NCBI RefSeq assembly: GCF_020177055.1
Contig: NZ_JAIQXT010000006.1
Location: forward strand, 186,001-250,000
Source of the DNA: Sphingomonas sp. R647
GTDB taxonomy: Bacteria > Pseudomonadota > Alphaproteobacteria > Sphingomonadales > Sphingomonadaceae
DNA length: 64,000 nt
Direction of reading: 5' to 3'
How positions within the stretch are numbered: position 1 is the stretch's first letter; each line of letters starts with the position of its first letter. Shown here in pieces: positions 6,639 through 15,392 of this stretch. Position numbers and translations under genes: made by a program. The notes beneath the pieces were generated by a model. The model worked only from the letters and a program-made list of their open reading frames with translations. It was not told where the DNA came from and did not search any database.

Positions 6639-8569
6639 TTCCCGCCGGCGGCACGCCGGGTGAACATGCCGGTCGAGAGGCCGCGCACCAGCTTCAAATA
6701 ATGGCGCTGCACCGAATTCCAGTCGTCCGGCGCGGCATCCTGTAGCGTATCGGCGAGCGAACTCAGCCCATCTACGTCGATCAGCTCGCCGCAAGCGCTG
6801 ACCCGCGCCTGATGCGCCAGCTCGGCCTGGATTGCGGGCTGCGCCTTCAACAGAATGTGCTTCCAGTCCGCAGTCTGGGTGCCGCGAAGGGGCGAGTGCA
6901 GGATTTCTGTCGGGATCCGGTCGGCAAAGGCGCGGCGAAACACGTCCTTGGTTCGGCCATTGCGCAGATACCGATCCTCCGGCAGCGCGAGGCAATAGGC
7001 CAGCAGGCGGCGATCCGATGTCGGATCGCGCCGGTCCACACGATACCCCGCATTGGCAGCGGCGTTCAGCGGCCCCGGATCGCGCGATTGCATGAGGATA
7101 TCGTGCCAATGCTGCCAGCGCCGCACCCGCGCGAACGGGCCGAGTGCGCCTGAATTGCGCGCAAACATGGCCTGCGCATCGGGATTGTCCCACTGCGCCG
7201 AGATCGCCGCCAGCGGCGTGATCCGGTTGCCCCCACGCCGGTGCCATCGCGCCATGAGGTCTGTCGGGAGCAGCGCACGGATCGTGCGGCGCAACGCGAC
7301 GCTTCGGTCGGGATAAACACCCCGTGCGACGAGCACCCCGGCATCGCGCCACAATGACCACAGTCGCATCCGTTCCGCGTGCCGGATCAGGCCATGCTCC
7401 CCGGTATAGCTCAGGGCCATGTTGCCGCTCACGCCCGTCAGGACCACGGGCGCCCCGGCCGCGGCCGCTCGGCTGTAGATCTCGTGCACCCAGGCGGTGC
7501 TGAGCGGGTTCATCACCGGCTGGTCGGCCAGGAAGACCATGCGTTCGATCAACGCCAGCAGGTCGGCGTCGGCGGCACGAACCAGATGATGGTCGATGTT
7601 CGGATGCAGCGCCGCCATCTGCGCAGCGAGCGGGCCTTCGTCGGTGAGGAGATGGGCCGCATAGGTCGCATCGGCGCCGGCGATTGGCACGTTGGTGTAA
7701 GCGGACAGCCGCTTGCCTTGCTCCGCCAGCAACGGCGCGGCGCTGCTCGCCAACGCGCAGCTATCGAGACCACCGCTCAACATCAGTGCGGTGCCGCCGG
7801 TGCTGCGCAGCTGCGCCTTCACCGCGACATCGAGGGCGTCGCGCATCCCTTCCGCATCAGCGTTGCCGCGAATGTCGCGACGCTGCGGCACCGCCATCGG
7901 ATTCCAATAGCGGCGCAGTTGAATCCGCCCATCCGCATGGACCGTCGCCACTTGCCCCAAGTCGAGCCGCTGAACCCCTTTGTAGAAGCTGTGCGAGCCA
8001 TCGAGCGGCAACAGCATCTGCCAGGTCAACAGGCGATCCGCGTCCGGGCCGGTGGGAACGTCGGGTAGCGCCAGCAGCCCCTTTGGCATGCTCGCAAAGG
8101 CGAACCAGCCGCGCCCGACATGGTAATGCAGCGGCCGATTGCCGACGGGGTCGCGCGCCAGCATCAGCGTCCGCGCATCCATGTCCCATGCCGCGAAGGC
8201 GAAATCGCCGCACAGCCGGTCTACCGCACCCTCACCCCAGCGTTCGAGCGCCGCGAGGATGAACGCAGCGTCGCACATCACCGCCTGATGCGCCGGTTCG
8301 ATGCCCAGCGCACGGCCCAGCTCTTCGCGATTGTCGATCCGGCAATCGGCGACCAGATGCAGCCGCCCCCCGCGCCCGGTCAGCGGCTGGCGATCGAACC
8401 GGTCTTCCGGGAGGAAGGCCATCAGGCGATGCGCCAGCGCGATCTGGCCGCCGTCCCACTGTCCTTCACGGTCTGGGCCATACAGAGCGAGCGCGCGGCT
8501 GATCCGCTGACAATCGGCCTTGGCGCCAGGCCGGCCATCGGGATACCACACCCCGCCAATCGCACTCAT
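6635..8569 (-). CDS. Lasso-peptide macrolactam synthetase (asparagine synthetase B-like), locus 1
   Basis: A 644-residue ATP-dependent amide-forming enzyme (lasso C protein). An N-terminal class II glutaminase-like domain (to about 210) is followed by an asparagine-synthetase domain with the pyrophosphate loop SGGLDS at about residue 265. The catalytic N-terminal Cys of true asparagine synthetases is replaced by Ser2 (MSAIGG), as expected for a cyclase that does not use glutamine. It would adenylate the Asp8 side chain and join it to the peptide N-terminus. It is the last gene of a tightly packed operon; ATGA overlaps link it to the kinase gene upstream. The glutaminase Cys loss and neighbours argue against ordinary AsnB. 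Confidence 0.92.
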   Translation of the reverse strand: MSAIGGVWYPDGRPGAKADCQRISRALALYGPDREGQWDGGQIALAHRLMAFLPEDRFDRQPLTGRGGRLHLVADCRIDNREELGRALGIEPAHQAVMCDAAFILAALERWGEGAVDRLCGDFAFAAWDMDARTLMLARDPVGNRPLHYHVGRGWFAFASMPKGLLALPDVPTGPDADRLLTWQMLLPLDGSHSFYKGVQRLDLGQVATVHADGRIQLRRYWNPMAVPQRRDIRGNADAEGMRDALDVAVKAQLRSTGGTALMLSGGLDSCALASSAAPLLAEQGKRLSAYTNVPIAGADATYAAHLLTDEGPLAAQMAALHPNIDHHLVRAADADLLALIERMVFLADQPVMNPLSTAWVHEIYSRAAAAGAPVVLTGVSGNMALSYTGEHGLIRHAERMRLWSLWRDAGVLVARGVYPDRSVALRRTIRALLPTDLMARWHRRGGNRITPLAAISAQWDNPDAQAMFARNSGALGPFARVRRWQHWHDILMQSRDPGPLNAAANAGYRVDRRDPTSDRRLLAYCLALPEDRYLRNGRTKDVFRRAFADRIPTEILHSPLRGTQTADWKHILLKAQPAIQAELAHQARVSACGELIDVDGLSSLADTLQDAAPDDWNSVQRHYLKLVRGLSTGMFTRRAAGGN

Positions 8570-9477
8570 CGCTGTTGCTCCACGACCTGCTCGATGTGGG
8601 CGGCGAGTTCATCCAGCCGCGACAGGTCGTGCGGACGACGCACCGCATAGACAGGCACGCGAGCGGCGACCGCGGTGGCCCAGCCAAACATTTCCGCGCC
8701 CCGGCCCATGAACGTCGCGAGGCGTTGGCGATAGATATGCCTGTGCAGTGCATGTGCTGCGGGACCTGCCCGCAGTCGCGTGCTCACCGGCATGTCGGCA
8801 GGCTCCGACGAAAGAACGAACAGCGCAGCCAGCGGGCGCGGTGTACGGTCGAACCGCTCGCGCGACGATGAGATGGTGAACTTGTCCTCATGCATCCCGA
8901 CCCGCGCGCGCTCTTCGGTCCGTTCACCAAACCGCTCGGCGGCAACCGCCCACAGGCGCAGGTCGGGGACGCCGGGAAACAGCGTCGCTCTGGCTGGGTC
9001 AATAATCGCCTGATCTTCCGCGATCAGGTCATGGCCGCGCTGCATCAGCGCGCGGGCGGTCGTGCTCTTCCCCGCGCCGCTATCGCCAGCAACCGCCACG
9101 GCCAAGCCGTCTCGACTAACCCCACAGGCGTGCAGCGGCGGCACACCGCGCTGATGCATGATCAGGCCAAGCCCAGGCCCGATCAGCCAGCTTTGCACCA
9201 GCCGCGCATCGACCCCTTCAGGCACCTCGATCCGCAGCGAGCGGCCATTATCGATCAGCAGTCGGATGCCGTGCGGCGAGCGAAGGATCGCGGTGCCATC
9301 GGCATACATCTGAAAATGCGGCTTGGCGCGCAGGCACACGGCCGCTGGGGTTGGAAGAGGGCCGAATGTGACGTCGACGTCCACCGATGCCGGATCGCAG
9401 CCGTGCGGCATCAGTGGCAGCGCCACGCTCGAGCGAAAGACGAGGCCGCCATATGTGTAGTTATGGGCAGCGTTCAC
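8566..9477 (-). CDS. HPr kinase-like lasso-peptide tailoring kinase, locus 1
   Basis: A 303-residue protein with the HPr kinase/phosphorylase fold. The Walker A loop GDSGAGKST lies at about residues 130-138, preceded by HACGV and followed by LIAEDQ, the metal/catalytic region. Proteins of this kind (PadeK/ThcoK type) phosphorylate the C-terminal Ser of lasso precursor peptides. Precursor 2 ends in Ser and is the natural candidate substrate; precursor 1 does not. The gene overlaps its neighbours by 4 bases on both sides, so it is an integral member of the operon. There is no PTS HPr substrate next to it, which argues against classical HprK. Confidence 0.88.
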   Translation of the reverse strand: MNAAHNYTYGGLVFRSSVALPLMPHGCDPASVDVDVTFGPLPTPAAVCLRAKPHFQMYADGTAILRSPHGIRLLIDNGRSLRIEVPEGVDARLVQSWLIGPGLGLIMHQRGVPPLHACGVSRDGLAVAVAGDSGAGKSTTARALMQRGHDLIAEDQAIIDPARATLFPGVPDLRLWAVAAERFGERTEERARVGMHEDKFTISSSRERFDRTPRPLAALFVLSSEPADMPVSTRLRAGPAAHALHRHIYRQRLATFMGRGAEMFGWATAVAARVPVYAVRRPHDLSRLDELAAHIEQVVEQQR

Positions 9478-10445
9478 TGAACTTCCCCTGCAACACGCAA
9501 CCGGTCCAGGTAATCATGGGCGGCGTTGACGAACCGCGCCGCCAATTCGGCCAGCTCCGGCGTCACTGCTGCCCGCTTTCGAGCGCTATCCGGCTCGAAC
9601 GGGCGCTTGCCGTTCGCATCCTTGGTGTGGATCGCGGCCGCGTCGGCGATGCGCTCTAGGTCCACGACCGACGGGTGTAGCCCCAGCCACGCGGGAATTT
9701 TGCCGTTCAACGCACCGGGCAGTTCGGAATAGGGGATCAGCAGCCATCTCCCCGCCGCTCCGGGCCTGCTCGCAGCGTCGGCGACCATCGCAAAGATGCG
9801 GCCGAGCACCTGCGCCGCAAAGGCGAGCGCATGACGCCCCGTCGGCGCCGCTCCCCCAAGAAAGAGCTTGGTCTGGACCGGATCGGCCGCTCGCCGCATC
9901 CATCCCGCCGGTGCGTCGCGCAGCGAGACCAGAATCTCTTCCGGCTGACGATAAACGAACAGTTTGGGCACGTCGGGAAGCACTTCCTCGATCAAAGGGA
10001 GGTGCAGTGCATTCCAGCTCGACAGCTTCAGGATGACGCGGTCCTGGTCCGGCCGGGCTGATCGAGTCAGTGCCGCGATCACCTGCCGCAGCGCTTCGCA
10101 TCGCGCCTTGTGGGACTTGAACGGCCAGATCCCGTCTACGCCGAGCACCGCGTTCACCGCTTGCGGCTCGGATACGACATGACAGCGCGACATGCGGGAC
10201 AAGGAACGAGACACCAGGGTCGATCCGCAACGCCCCGCATGCAGCACCACCGCCGACGGCAGATTCGTTCCTGATGCTGTCGGCAGAGGCGCGCGCCAGC
10301 TGGGGCCCGCCTGCGCAATGCGATCATGCAGGAACGGGAGGGTCGGATCGGTATCGGCGATGTCTACCCAGTCAGCGGAGAGCCGGTCGCCGTCGTAAAA
10401 CAGCCGTGCCGGAACGGGTTGCACGGCGGCAGGAAACACCGACAC
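9474..10445 (-). CDS. Sulfotransferase-family protein, locus 1
   Basis: A 323-residue P-loop protein. VVLHAGRCGSTLVSRSL holds the 5'-phosphosulfate-binding loop, and FVYRQPEEILVSLRDA the 3'-phosphate-binding motif, so PAPS is the expected donor. The first 60 residues are a lineage-specific extension. Only 6 bases separate it from the RRE gene and it overlaps the kinase gene. Sulfation of a lasso peptide is inferred from context: precursor 1 and 2 cores offer only Ser/Thr hydroxyls (or a hydroxyl made by the JmjC enzyme), because neither has Tyr. It is much diverged from the sulfotransferase of locus 2, so the pair is not a recent duplication. Confidence 0.85.
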   Translation of the reverse strand: MSVFPAAVQPVPARLFYDGDRLSADWVDIADTDPTLPFLHDRIAQAGPSWRAPLPTASGTNLPSAVVLHAGRCGSTLVSRSLSRMSRCHVVSEPQAVNAVLGVDGIWPFKSHKARCEALRQVIAALTRSARPDQDRVILKLSSWNALHLPLIEEVLPDVPKLFVYRQPEEILVSLRDAPAGWMRRAADPVQTKLFLGGAAPTGRHALAFAAQVLGRIFAMVADAASRPGAAGRWLLIPYSELPGALNGKIPAWLGLHPSVVDLERIADAAAIHTKDANGKRPFEPDSARKRAAVTPELAELAARFVNAAHDYLDRLRVAGEVQ

Positions 10446-10451
10446 CCGCGC

Positions 10452-10730
10452 TCAATCGTGCAATCGGATCAGATCGTTGCGCCGCATCTGCTCCAGCAGA
10501 TCAAGCACATCGCGCTCAATCTCCTCAATCGGCGCAGCATAGCGATCCGCCAGTGAACGGCACAGATCAGCCACCGTCTGCGGCTGCCCCAGTTCAGACC
10601 AGATGACGCTGCCGATCCGATCAAGGTAGAGGTAACGCCCAGCCTCCATGTCCATCATGACGACCTCGCCATCGATCTCGGTCGAGAGCAGGTCGGCAGA
10701 GGTCGATACGGTGGTAGAGAGCGAGATCAT
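10452..10730 (-). CDS. PqqD-family RiPP recognition element protein (lasso B1), locus 1
   Basis: A 92-residue PqqD-like protein: a three-stranded beta part (DGEVVMMDMEAGRYLYLDRIGSVIW, in two overlapping halves) followed by three helices. Stand-alone PqqD proteins in lasso loci (B1) bind the leader peptide and deliver it to the peptidase and cyclase. It is the first gene of the - strand operon, so the promoter should lie in 10731-10790. A purine-rich AGGAGGAGGG occurs about 25 bases upstream of the ATG, further than a usual ribosome-binding site. The peptidase B2, normally the next gene, is absent. Confidence 0.92.
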   Translation of the reverse strand: MISLSTTVSTSADLLSTEIDGEVVMMDMEAGRYLYLDRIGSVIWSELGQPQTVADLCRSLADRYAAPIEEIERDVLDLLEQMRRNDLIRLHD

Positions 10731-10775
10731 GATCAGTCCGGCTCTATTGAAATCCCTCCTCCTGACAAGGCCGAT

Positions 10776-11282
10776 ATGTCGAATCCGCGCCGATCGCGGA
10801 ACGGAAACCTAGCGAAACGTCGAGGAGTTAGGTCCTCGCGCATAGTGGAAAGGGCCGGCTTGCGGGAAGTCTGTAGCTTGCGGTTTCTGGCCGCTTTTGG
10901 GGCGCAAAGCGGACCTTGGCACTTTCACCGACCGATGCCCCGTTCCCATTCACGCAGTGGCGCAAGGAATACGCTTTCACGCGGGATTTGCGTACGCGCC
11001 ATCGCCGCGCACGAGTACGGGCATGCGCTGGGATTCAGCCACGAGCAAAACCGTGCGGATGCGCCATAGCGGTCGGCGGCATTACCGCGTGGACCGATGC
11101 CGATGGCCATACCCGCCCGCCCTTCGGTATCAACGCCATCATACCGATGAGCAGTCTCGCCGCGTCGCCGCTTGCCGCCGAGATTGCTGCAGGCGGCAGC
11201 GATTGTTGGCGCGTGATGACTGCTACCGGGCCGTCGCTGCTCGATCCGCGGGACCTCCCGCGCAACACGGTGCGGATAGCGG
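10776..11282 (+). pseudogene. Decayed astacin-like (M12A-type) metalloprotease remnant
   Basis: One frame contains AAHEYGHALGFSHEQNRADAP, a near-perfect zinc-protease signature HExxHxxGFxHEQxRxD (HEYGH at 11010-11024), but stops at 11067-11069. Sequence similar in character continues in another frame up to about 11280, and no proper start or signal peptide can be assigned. This fits a secreted metalloprotease gene broken by frameshifts and deletions. It fills the 552-base space between the two lasso operons and would otherwise be an empty gap. Its position suggests that the two loci were joined by rearrangement or insertion. Confidence 0.65.
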
Positions 11283-13154
11283 TTAGCAATTCTCCCTGCG
11301 GAACCATTCGACGTAGCGGGCGACGCAATAGGCGTTCATCGCGGCATGGGTTTCCTGCTCCCAGCCCGAGCGATGTTCCCCGCGCCCGCTCGCCGTCAGC
11401 ATCGCGCGCAACCGATCGAAATCGATCATCGCGGAAAGCGAGGCAGAGCCCTGTAGCCGTTCAAGATCGTTGATCAGCGTCGGCTTGATCCGGTCGATCG
11501 CTGCCTGGAAATCGGGAAAGGGGTCATCATTGGCACGCCCGCGGATCTGAAACTCAGCGGGATAGAGGTCGCGGAGCGCGGTGCGCGCGAGATGTCGGGT
11601 ATGGCCATCGCGGACTTGCAGGTCCGGGGGAATCGCCAGGGCGAGTTCCACCACCCGACGGTCGTGAAACGGACGGCTGAGCGTGAGGCCATGGCGCGCG
11701 AAGCCTGACGCGCTGCCGCTGCCCCGCCGCACCAGGTCGATCGCCCACAACAATCCCCCTCGGCTGTCCCGGGTCGGCGCAACGCTGCCTGACCGCGCGA
11801 TGAAGCCCGACTGCACCGGCAGGCGCGCGCGGCGTCGCGCGGCGTGCCAGTTGCGCAGCGCGGGAGGCAGGAAATGCGGCGCCACATCGTATCGCAGCAA
11901 CGATGTCAGCGACCGCCCGGTGGTGCGTCGCGCGGCGAGCAACTCGCGCCCAAATCGGCGATACGCGCCATCCGCCAGCCAGCGGGCAAGCGCGTGCCGC
12001 CCGCGCGGGTTGAGCGTATAGTCGCCGCCATGCCCGTCCATCGCCAACCCCGCGCCACGCGACGCCAATGCGGCACAAAGGGACGCGTCCACCGGGTCAT
12101 AGACCGACGGCAGGGCCTGGCGCTCGGCCAGCCCGCGCTGAATATCGGCGATCGGATCCAGTGCGTCGCGCGTCACCCGGCAGATGTCGAGCCAGGGCAT
12201 GTCGCGCGCGCACAGGTCGACCCAACGTCCGGCATGGCGGATCGTCCCGGCGTACCCGGCCGGCATGACCGACGCGGCGGCGACGAGCCGCTGCCCGGAT
12301 TGCTTAAGCGGGTCGCGCGCCAGCCCCGCGATCGCGCTGCTGTCGAAACCGCCGCTGAGCAACAGGCCGGGTGGCTTCTCCAGCCCGTCCAGCCGGGCTG
12401 CCACTGCGTCACCCAAAATCGCCCGATACGCCTCGACATAATAGGACGCGTCGCGCCCGACATGCGCCGAACCGGCATGCGGTTCCCAAAAGCTGCGCAG
12501 TTCGGGTTCGCGTCCCGGCTCGACGATCAGCAGATGACCGCCGGGAAGGCTGGCGATGCCGGTGAACATCGTCGCGCCGGGGGTGGCGGTGAACTCCCCG
12601 GTCAGCGCGTTGCACAGCATTGAATCCTCAAGCGCGCGCGGCACCTCGCTCAGCGCCCAGAGCCCCGGCACGTCGGGCGCGAACGCGAACAGGTCGCGCC
12701 CGACATGATAGAACAGGTCGCGCTGCCCCATCGGGTCGCGGGCTACCACCAGCCGGCGGCGCCGCTGGTCCCAGATTGCCACCACGAAGTCGCCGAGCAG
12801 GTGCAAGATGAACGCTTCGCGCCAGCGCAGCCAGGCGCGCAGGATCAGCGCGCTGTCGGTCATCCGCGCGATGTCGGCGGGCGCAATCCCCAACGCCGCC
12901 CCCAGTCCGCCACGCGCGTCGAGCCGGGCGGAGGCGACCAGGGTGATGCCGGATTGCGCATCGCAGATCGGCACGCCGTCGATCCGGTCGATTGCGCGCA
13001 ACGGGGCGTGGCAGATTCCGATGCCGAGCTCGCCCAGTGGTTCGCTGCGGCATCCGCCCGGAGCCAGCGCTCCAAGCCGCTGTGCCATGCGCGCCAGATC
13101 GCGCGGCGATGCCACCGATCCGTCGCGCCGCAACAGGCCGAAAATGCCCGCCAT
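11283..13154 (-). CDS. Lasso-peptide macrolactam synthetase (asparagine synthetase B-like), locus 2
   Basis: A 623-residue homologue of the locus 1 cyclase. The N-terminus is MAGIFG, with Ala in place of the catalytic glutaminase Cys, and the ATP pyrophosphate loop is SGGFDS at about residue 267. It is the last gene of the operon and starts 6 bases after the RRE gene. It should close the ring of precursor 3, whose core begins with Lys, an unusual first residue that this enzyme would have to accept. The two cyclases are clearly related in layout but differ through most of their length, so they probably act on different precursors. Confidence 0.92.
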   Translation of the reverse strand: MAGIFGLLRRDGSVASPRDLARMAQRLGALAPGGCRSEPLGELGIGICHAPLRAIDRIDGVPICDAQSGITLVASARLDARGGLGAALGIAPADIARMTDSALILRAWLRWREAFILHLLGDFVVAIWDQRRRRLVVARDPMGQRDLFYHVGRDLFAFAPDVPGLWALSEVPRALEDSMLCNALTGEFTATPGATMFTGIASLPGGHLLIVEPGREPELRSFWEPHAGSAHVGRDASYYVEAYRAILGDAVAARLDGLEKPPGLLLSGGFDSSAIAGLARDPLKQSGQRLVAAASVMPAGYAGTIRHAGRWVDLCARDMPWLDICRVTRDALDPIADIQRGLAERQALPSVYDPVDASLCAALASRGAGLAMDGHGGDYTLNPRGRHALARWLADGAYRRFGRELLAARRTTGRSLTSLLRYDVAPHFLPPALRNWHAARRRARLPVQSGFIARSGSVAPTRDSRGGLLWAIDLVRRGSGSASGFARHGLTLSRPFHDRRVVELALAIPPDLQVRDGHTRHLARTALRDLYPAEFQIRGRANDDPFPDFQAAIDRIKPTLINDLERLQGSASLSAMIDFDRLRAMLTASGRGEHRSGWEQETHAAMNAYCVARYVEWFRRENC

Positions 13155-13160
13155 GACTGT

Positions 13161-13430
13161 TCAGGCCGCCGTGACCAACACCAGCCCACGCGCCGCCATC
13201 TTGTCGATAAAGGCATCGACCTCGGCGCGGCAGGTCGCCGGATCGACCTCGAACCTGTCGATCAGTTCGGCGCAGATGTCGTCCGTCGCGTGCGGCGTTT
13301 CGATCAAGCGCCAGATCTGCGCACCCATCGGGTTCAATCCGATATAGATGCCGCGATCGATGTTCATCATCATCAACTGGTCTCCCAGATCGCTGCTGAT
13401 CCAATCCCGGCTTTGCCCGATCACGCGCAT
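13161..13430 (-). CDS. PqqD-family RiPP recognition element protein (lasso B1), locus 2
   Basis: An 89-residue PqqD-like protein starting at ATG 13430 (MRVIGQSRDW). It has the expected beta segment around MMMNIDRGIYIGLNPMGAQIW and then helices. Its start overlaps the end of the sulfotransferase gene by 10 bases, pointing to translational coupling. It should bind the leader of precursor 3 through the W-x2-P-x-L motif. As in locus 1, no B2 peptidase follows. Confidence 0.9.
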   Translation of the reverse strand: MRVIGQSRDWISSDLGDQLMMMNIDRGIYIGLNPMGAQIWRLIETPHATDDICAELIDRFEVDPATCRAEVDAFIDKMAARGLVLVTAA

Positions 13431-14323
13431 TCCCGTCTCCGTTCGGTGAGTTGATAGCCAAGCCGCGCCATCATCGCGGCGTGCGCGGCCTCGACCCGCG
13501 CCGCTTGTTCCGGCGACAATTCGTCGTGCCAGCCACCGGCCGCGCCGCGCCGGAAAAAGCTGGTGGCAAGCTGTGGCCGGGGCGCCTCGCCAAAGCCCAG
13601 CCGCTTCTCCTGATCCCGCACTCGTCCGAAGTGCGCGAACTCCGCCGCGCGGGTGCATTCTGCCGCACTCGCAGCCACCCCGACAGAGGCGAGCGCGCGC
13701 GCCAGCTCGCCCGCGGCATCGGCGTGCAAATCCTCGTAGCGGATCAGGTGAACCGGGATATCGCGCTGATCGAGCCAGCTCGCCTGAAACCCGCTCCAGT
13801 CGGTCACGATCTGGCGCAGCTGGCTCGGCTGGCTGTCCAGTCGATCGGCAAAGCGCGCTGCGGGGTCCGCCATGAAGCCGATCGCGGCGTCATATGGCGC
13901 TGCGTTGTGATGCGCCAGCGACGCGACGATGTCGCGCGGATCGCGCACGATCAGGATCGCGCCCGCCGCCGCATCCGCGCCGCCCAGCATCGCCTCCCCG
14001 GCCGCATTGTGCGTCCAGCCATCATGCGTCTTGACGAAGATCGTGTCGTCGATCCCGGCCGCACCCGCATCTTCCTCGGGATCGTCGATCCGCGCCATCG
14101 CGCGATAGGCGGCGGGGCGGAGCAGATCGCATTCGTCCAGGGTCAACAGGCCCGAAGCGACCAAGGTGACCCGGTCGAACGGCGCCCGCGCGCTGGCCAG
14201 CGCAGGTTCGGTCGGCAGCCGGTTGATGTCGGCGGGCCTGTCGGCGCGCAGATTGGCGAGCAGCAGCCGGAACCACGTGTTGCCCGACTTGGGATAGGAA
14301 GCGAGCCAGACGCGTCGGCTCAT
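13421..14323 (-). CDS. Sulfotransferase (Sulfotransfer_1 type), locus 2
   Basis: A 300-residue protein with all the hallmarks of cytosolic sulfotransferases. SYPKSGNTWFR near residue 10 is the 5'-phosphosulfate loop, VRDPRDIVASLAHH the 3'-phosphate motif, and FFRRGAAGGWHDELS near the C-terminus matches the RKGxxGDWK dimer/PAPS motif. ATG at 14323 overlaps the kinase stop (ATGA). The core of precursor 3 contains one Tyr at position 10 as well as several Ser and Thr, so tyrosine sulfation is a reasonable hypothesis. It is closer to typical sulfotransferases than the locus 1 enzyme. Confidence 0.9.
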   Translation of the reverse strand: MSRRVWLASYPKSGNTWFRLLLANLRADRPADINRLPTEPALASARAPFDRVTLVASGLLTLDECDLLRPAAYRAMARIDDPEEDAGAAGIDDTIFVKTHDGWTHNAAGEAMLGGADAAAGAILIVRDPRDIVASLAHHNAAPYDAAIGFMADPAARFADRLDSQPSQLRQIVTDWSGFQASWLDQRDIPVHLIRYEDLHADAAGELARALASVGVAASAAECTRAAEFAHFGRVRDQEKRLGFGEAPRPQLATSFFRRGAAGGWHDELSPEQAARVEAAHAAMMARLGYQLTERRRECA

Positions 14324-15246
14324 GCCGCCCGCTCCACGCTCAGGCCGAGCGCGCGCCAATGCGCTTGCAGCGTCGCGACGGCATCGGGCATGGCCCCGAA
14401 GTCGAGCGGCCGCGCGAGGATCCGGATCTCGACATCGCGCACCAGCCGCGCCGCCGCATCGAAATACAACTGCTTCTGATCCATCTCGCGCACCAGCAAC
14501 GGGCGATAGGCATTGCGGCGAACGATCAACGCGGCGTCGACGAGATTTGGGACGTGGAGGCCGGGCGCGAACGGCGCGCGCGCTTCCCGCAGCGCATAGA
14601 TCGCGCCGATCGCCAGCGGGCGGTCGCTCACCGCGCGCGGCGCAACATAGAATTTGCGGATCGCGGCACGGACCTGTGCACCACGGCGTCCGGCGATGCC
14701 CAGCCCCTCCGTCGCATCCTCCCACAACCGCATCTGGCGGCCATCGGGATGAACCAGCGGCGCCGCCCCTTCGCGCAACTCGATCCTGCAAAAATCGTCG
14801 GCGACCAGATCATGCCCCGCTTCGCCCAGCGCTGCTGCCAGCGTCGACTTGCCCTCGCCCGAGGGGCCGCAGAACAGAACGGCATGATCGCCGACCCGCA
14901 CCGCGCTGGCATGCAGCACGATCGCACGGCGCTGATGCAGCAGAATGCCGATGCCGGTCCCGGTGAGGAAGATTGCGACCTCTTCGGACGCGGCACCGGG
15001 CTCGACCGCATAGGTCAGCGTGTCGCCGCCATGCATCAACATCCGCACCACGCCGGGAATGCCGAGGATGATGGCGTCCCCTGCGAGAACCCAGTTCGGC
15101 CCGATCAGCCGCGCGTCCGCGACCGAATCGGGAACGTCGCCCGCGCGGACGACGATATCTGCACTGTCGCCACGCTCGATCCCGGCAAAGCTGGGCAGCG
15201 CGATATCGCTGTCCACCGTCAGGCCAGAGACGCGGTACGCCTTCAT
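14320..15246 (-). CDS. HPr kinase-like lasso-peptide tailoring kinase, locus 2
   Basis: A 308-residue HPr-kinase-like protein with Walker A GPSGEGKST at about residues 125-133, an upstream HASAVRV strand and LVADDFCRI downstream. The start is ATG 15246 (MKAYRVS). It is the first gene of the locus 2 operon, whereas in locus 1 the kinase is third, so gene order has been shuffled. Precursor 3, transcribed divergently 146 bases away, ends in GPS, so C-terminal Ser phosphorylation is the expected reaction by analogy with paeninodin. Confidence 0.88.
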   Translation of the reverse strand: MKAYRVSGLTVDSDIALPSFAGIERGDSADIVVRAGDVPDSVADARLIGPNWVLAGDAIILGIPGVVRMLMHGGDTLTYAVEPGAASEEVAIFLTGTGIGILLHQRRAIVLHASAVRVGDHAVLFCGPSGEGKSTLAAALGEAGHDLVADDFCRIELREGAAPLVHPDGRQMRLWEDATEGLGIAGRRGAQVRAAIRKFYVAPRAVSDRPLAIGAIYALREARAPFAPGLHVPNLVDAALIVRRNAYRPLLVREMDQKQLYFDAAARLVRDVEIRILARPLDFGAMPDAVATLQAHWRALGLSVERAA

Positions 15247-15288
15247 CGCCGAACGCCATGAAGGCGCACCGCCTCCTTCAGAATATTC

Positions 15289-15294
15289 ATTATA
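15289..15294 (-). promoter_or_regulatory. Candidate -10 element of the locus 2 enzyme operon
   Basis: On the - strand a perfect TATAAT lies 43 bases upstream of the kinase ATG. The sequence 17 bases further upstream is A-rich but has no clear -35 box. GGAGG occurs at 15272-15276, rather far from the ATG. Confidence 0.4.
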
Positions 15295-15332
15295 TCTGAA
15301 TGGGTTAGTTGATTTTTTTCGGATTTCACGGG

Positions 15333-15361
15333 TTGACGCGATAGTCGCGACTGCGCAGTAT
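15333..15361 (+). promoter_or_regulatory. Sigma-70-type promoter of precursor 3
   Basis: TTGACG (15333-15338) and CAGTAT (15356-15361) are separated by exactly 17 bases. The start codon follows 32 bases after the -10 box, with GGAGGG at 15379-15384 as ribosome-binding site. This is the clearest promoter in the window and is divergent from the enzyme operon. Confidence 0.6.
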
Positions 15362-15392
15362 CGCCCCCGAAACAAATTGGAGGGTACGGGCC

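Noticed and set aside
8566..9477. Classical HprK controlling PTS carbon catabolism
   Set aside because: The gene is embedded between lasso enzymes with overlapping ends, and a second similar copy is likewise next to a lasso precursor.
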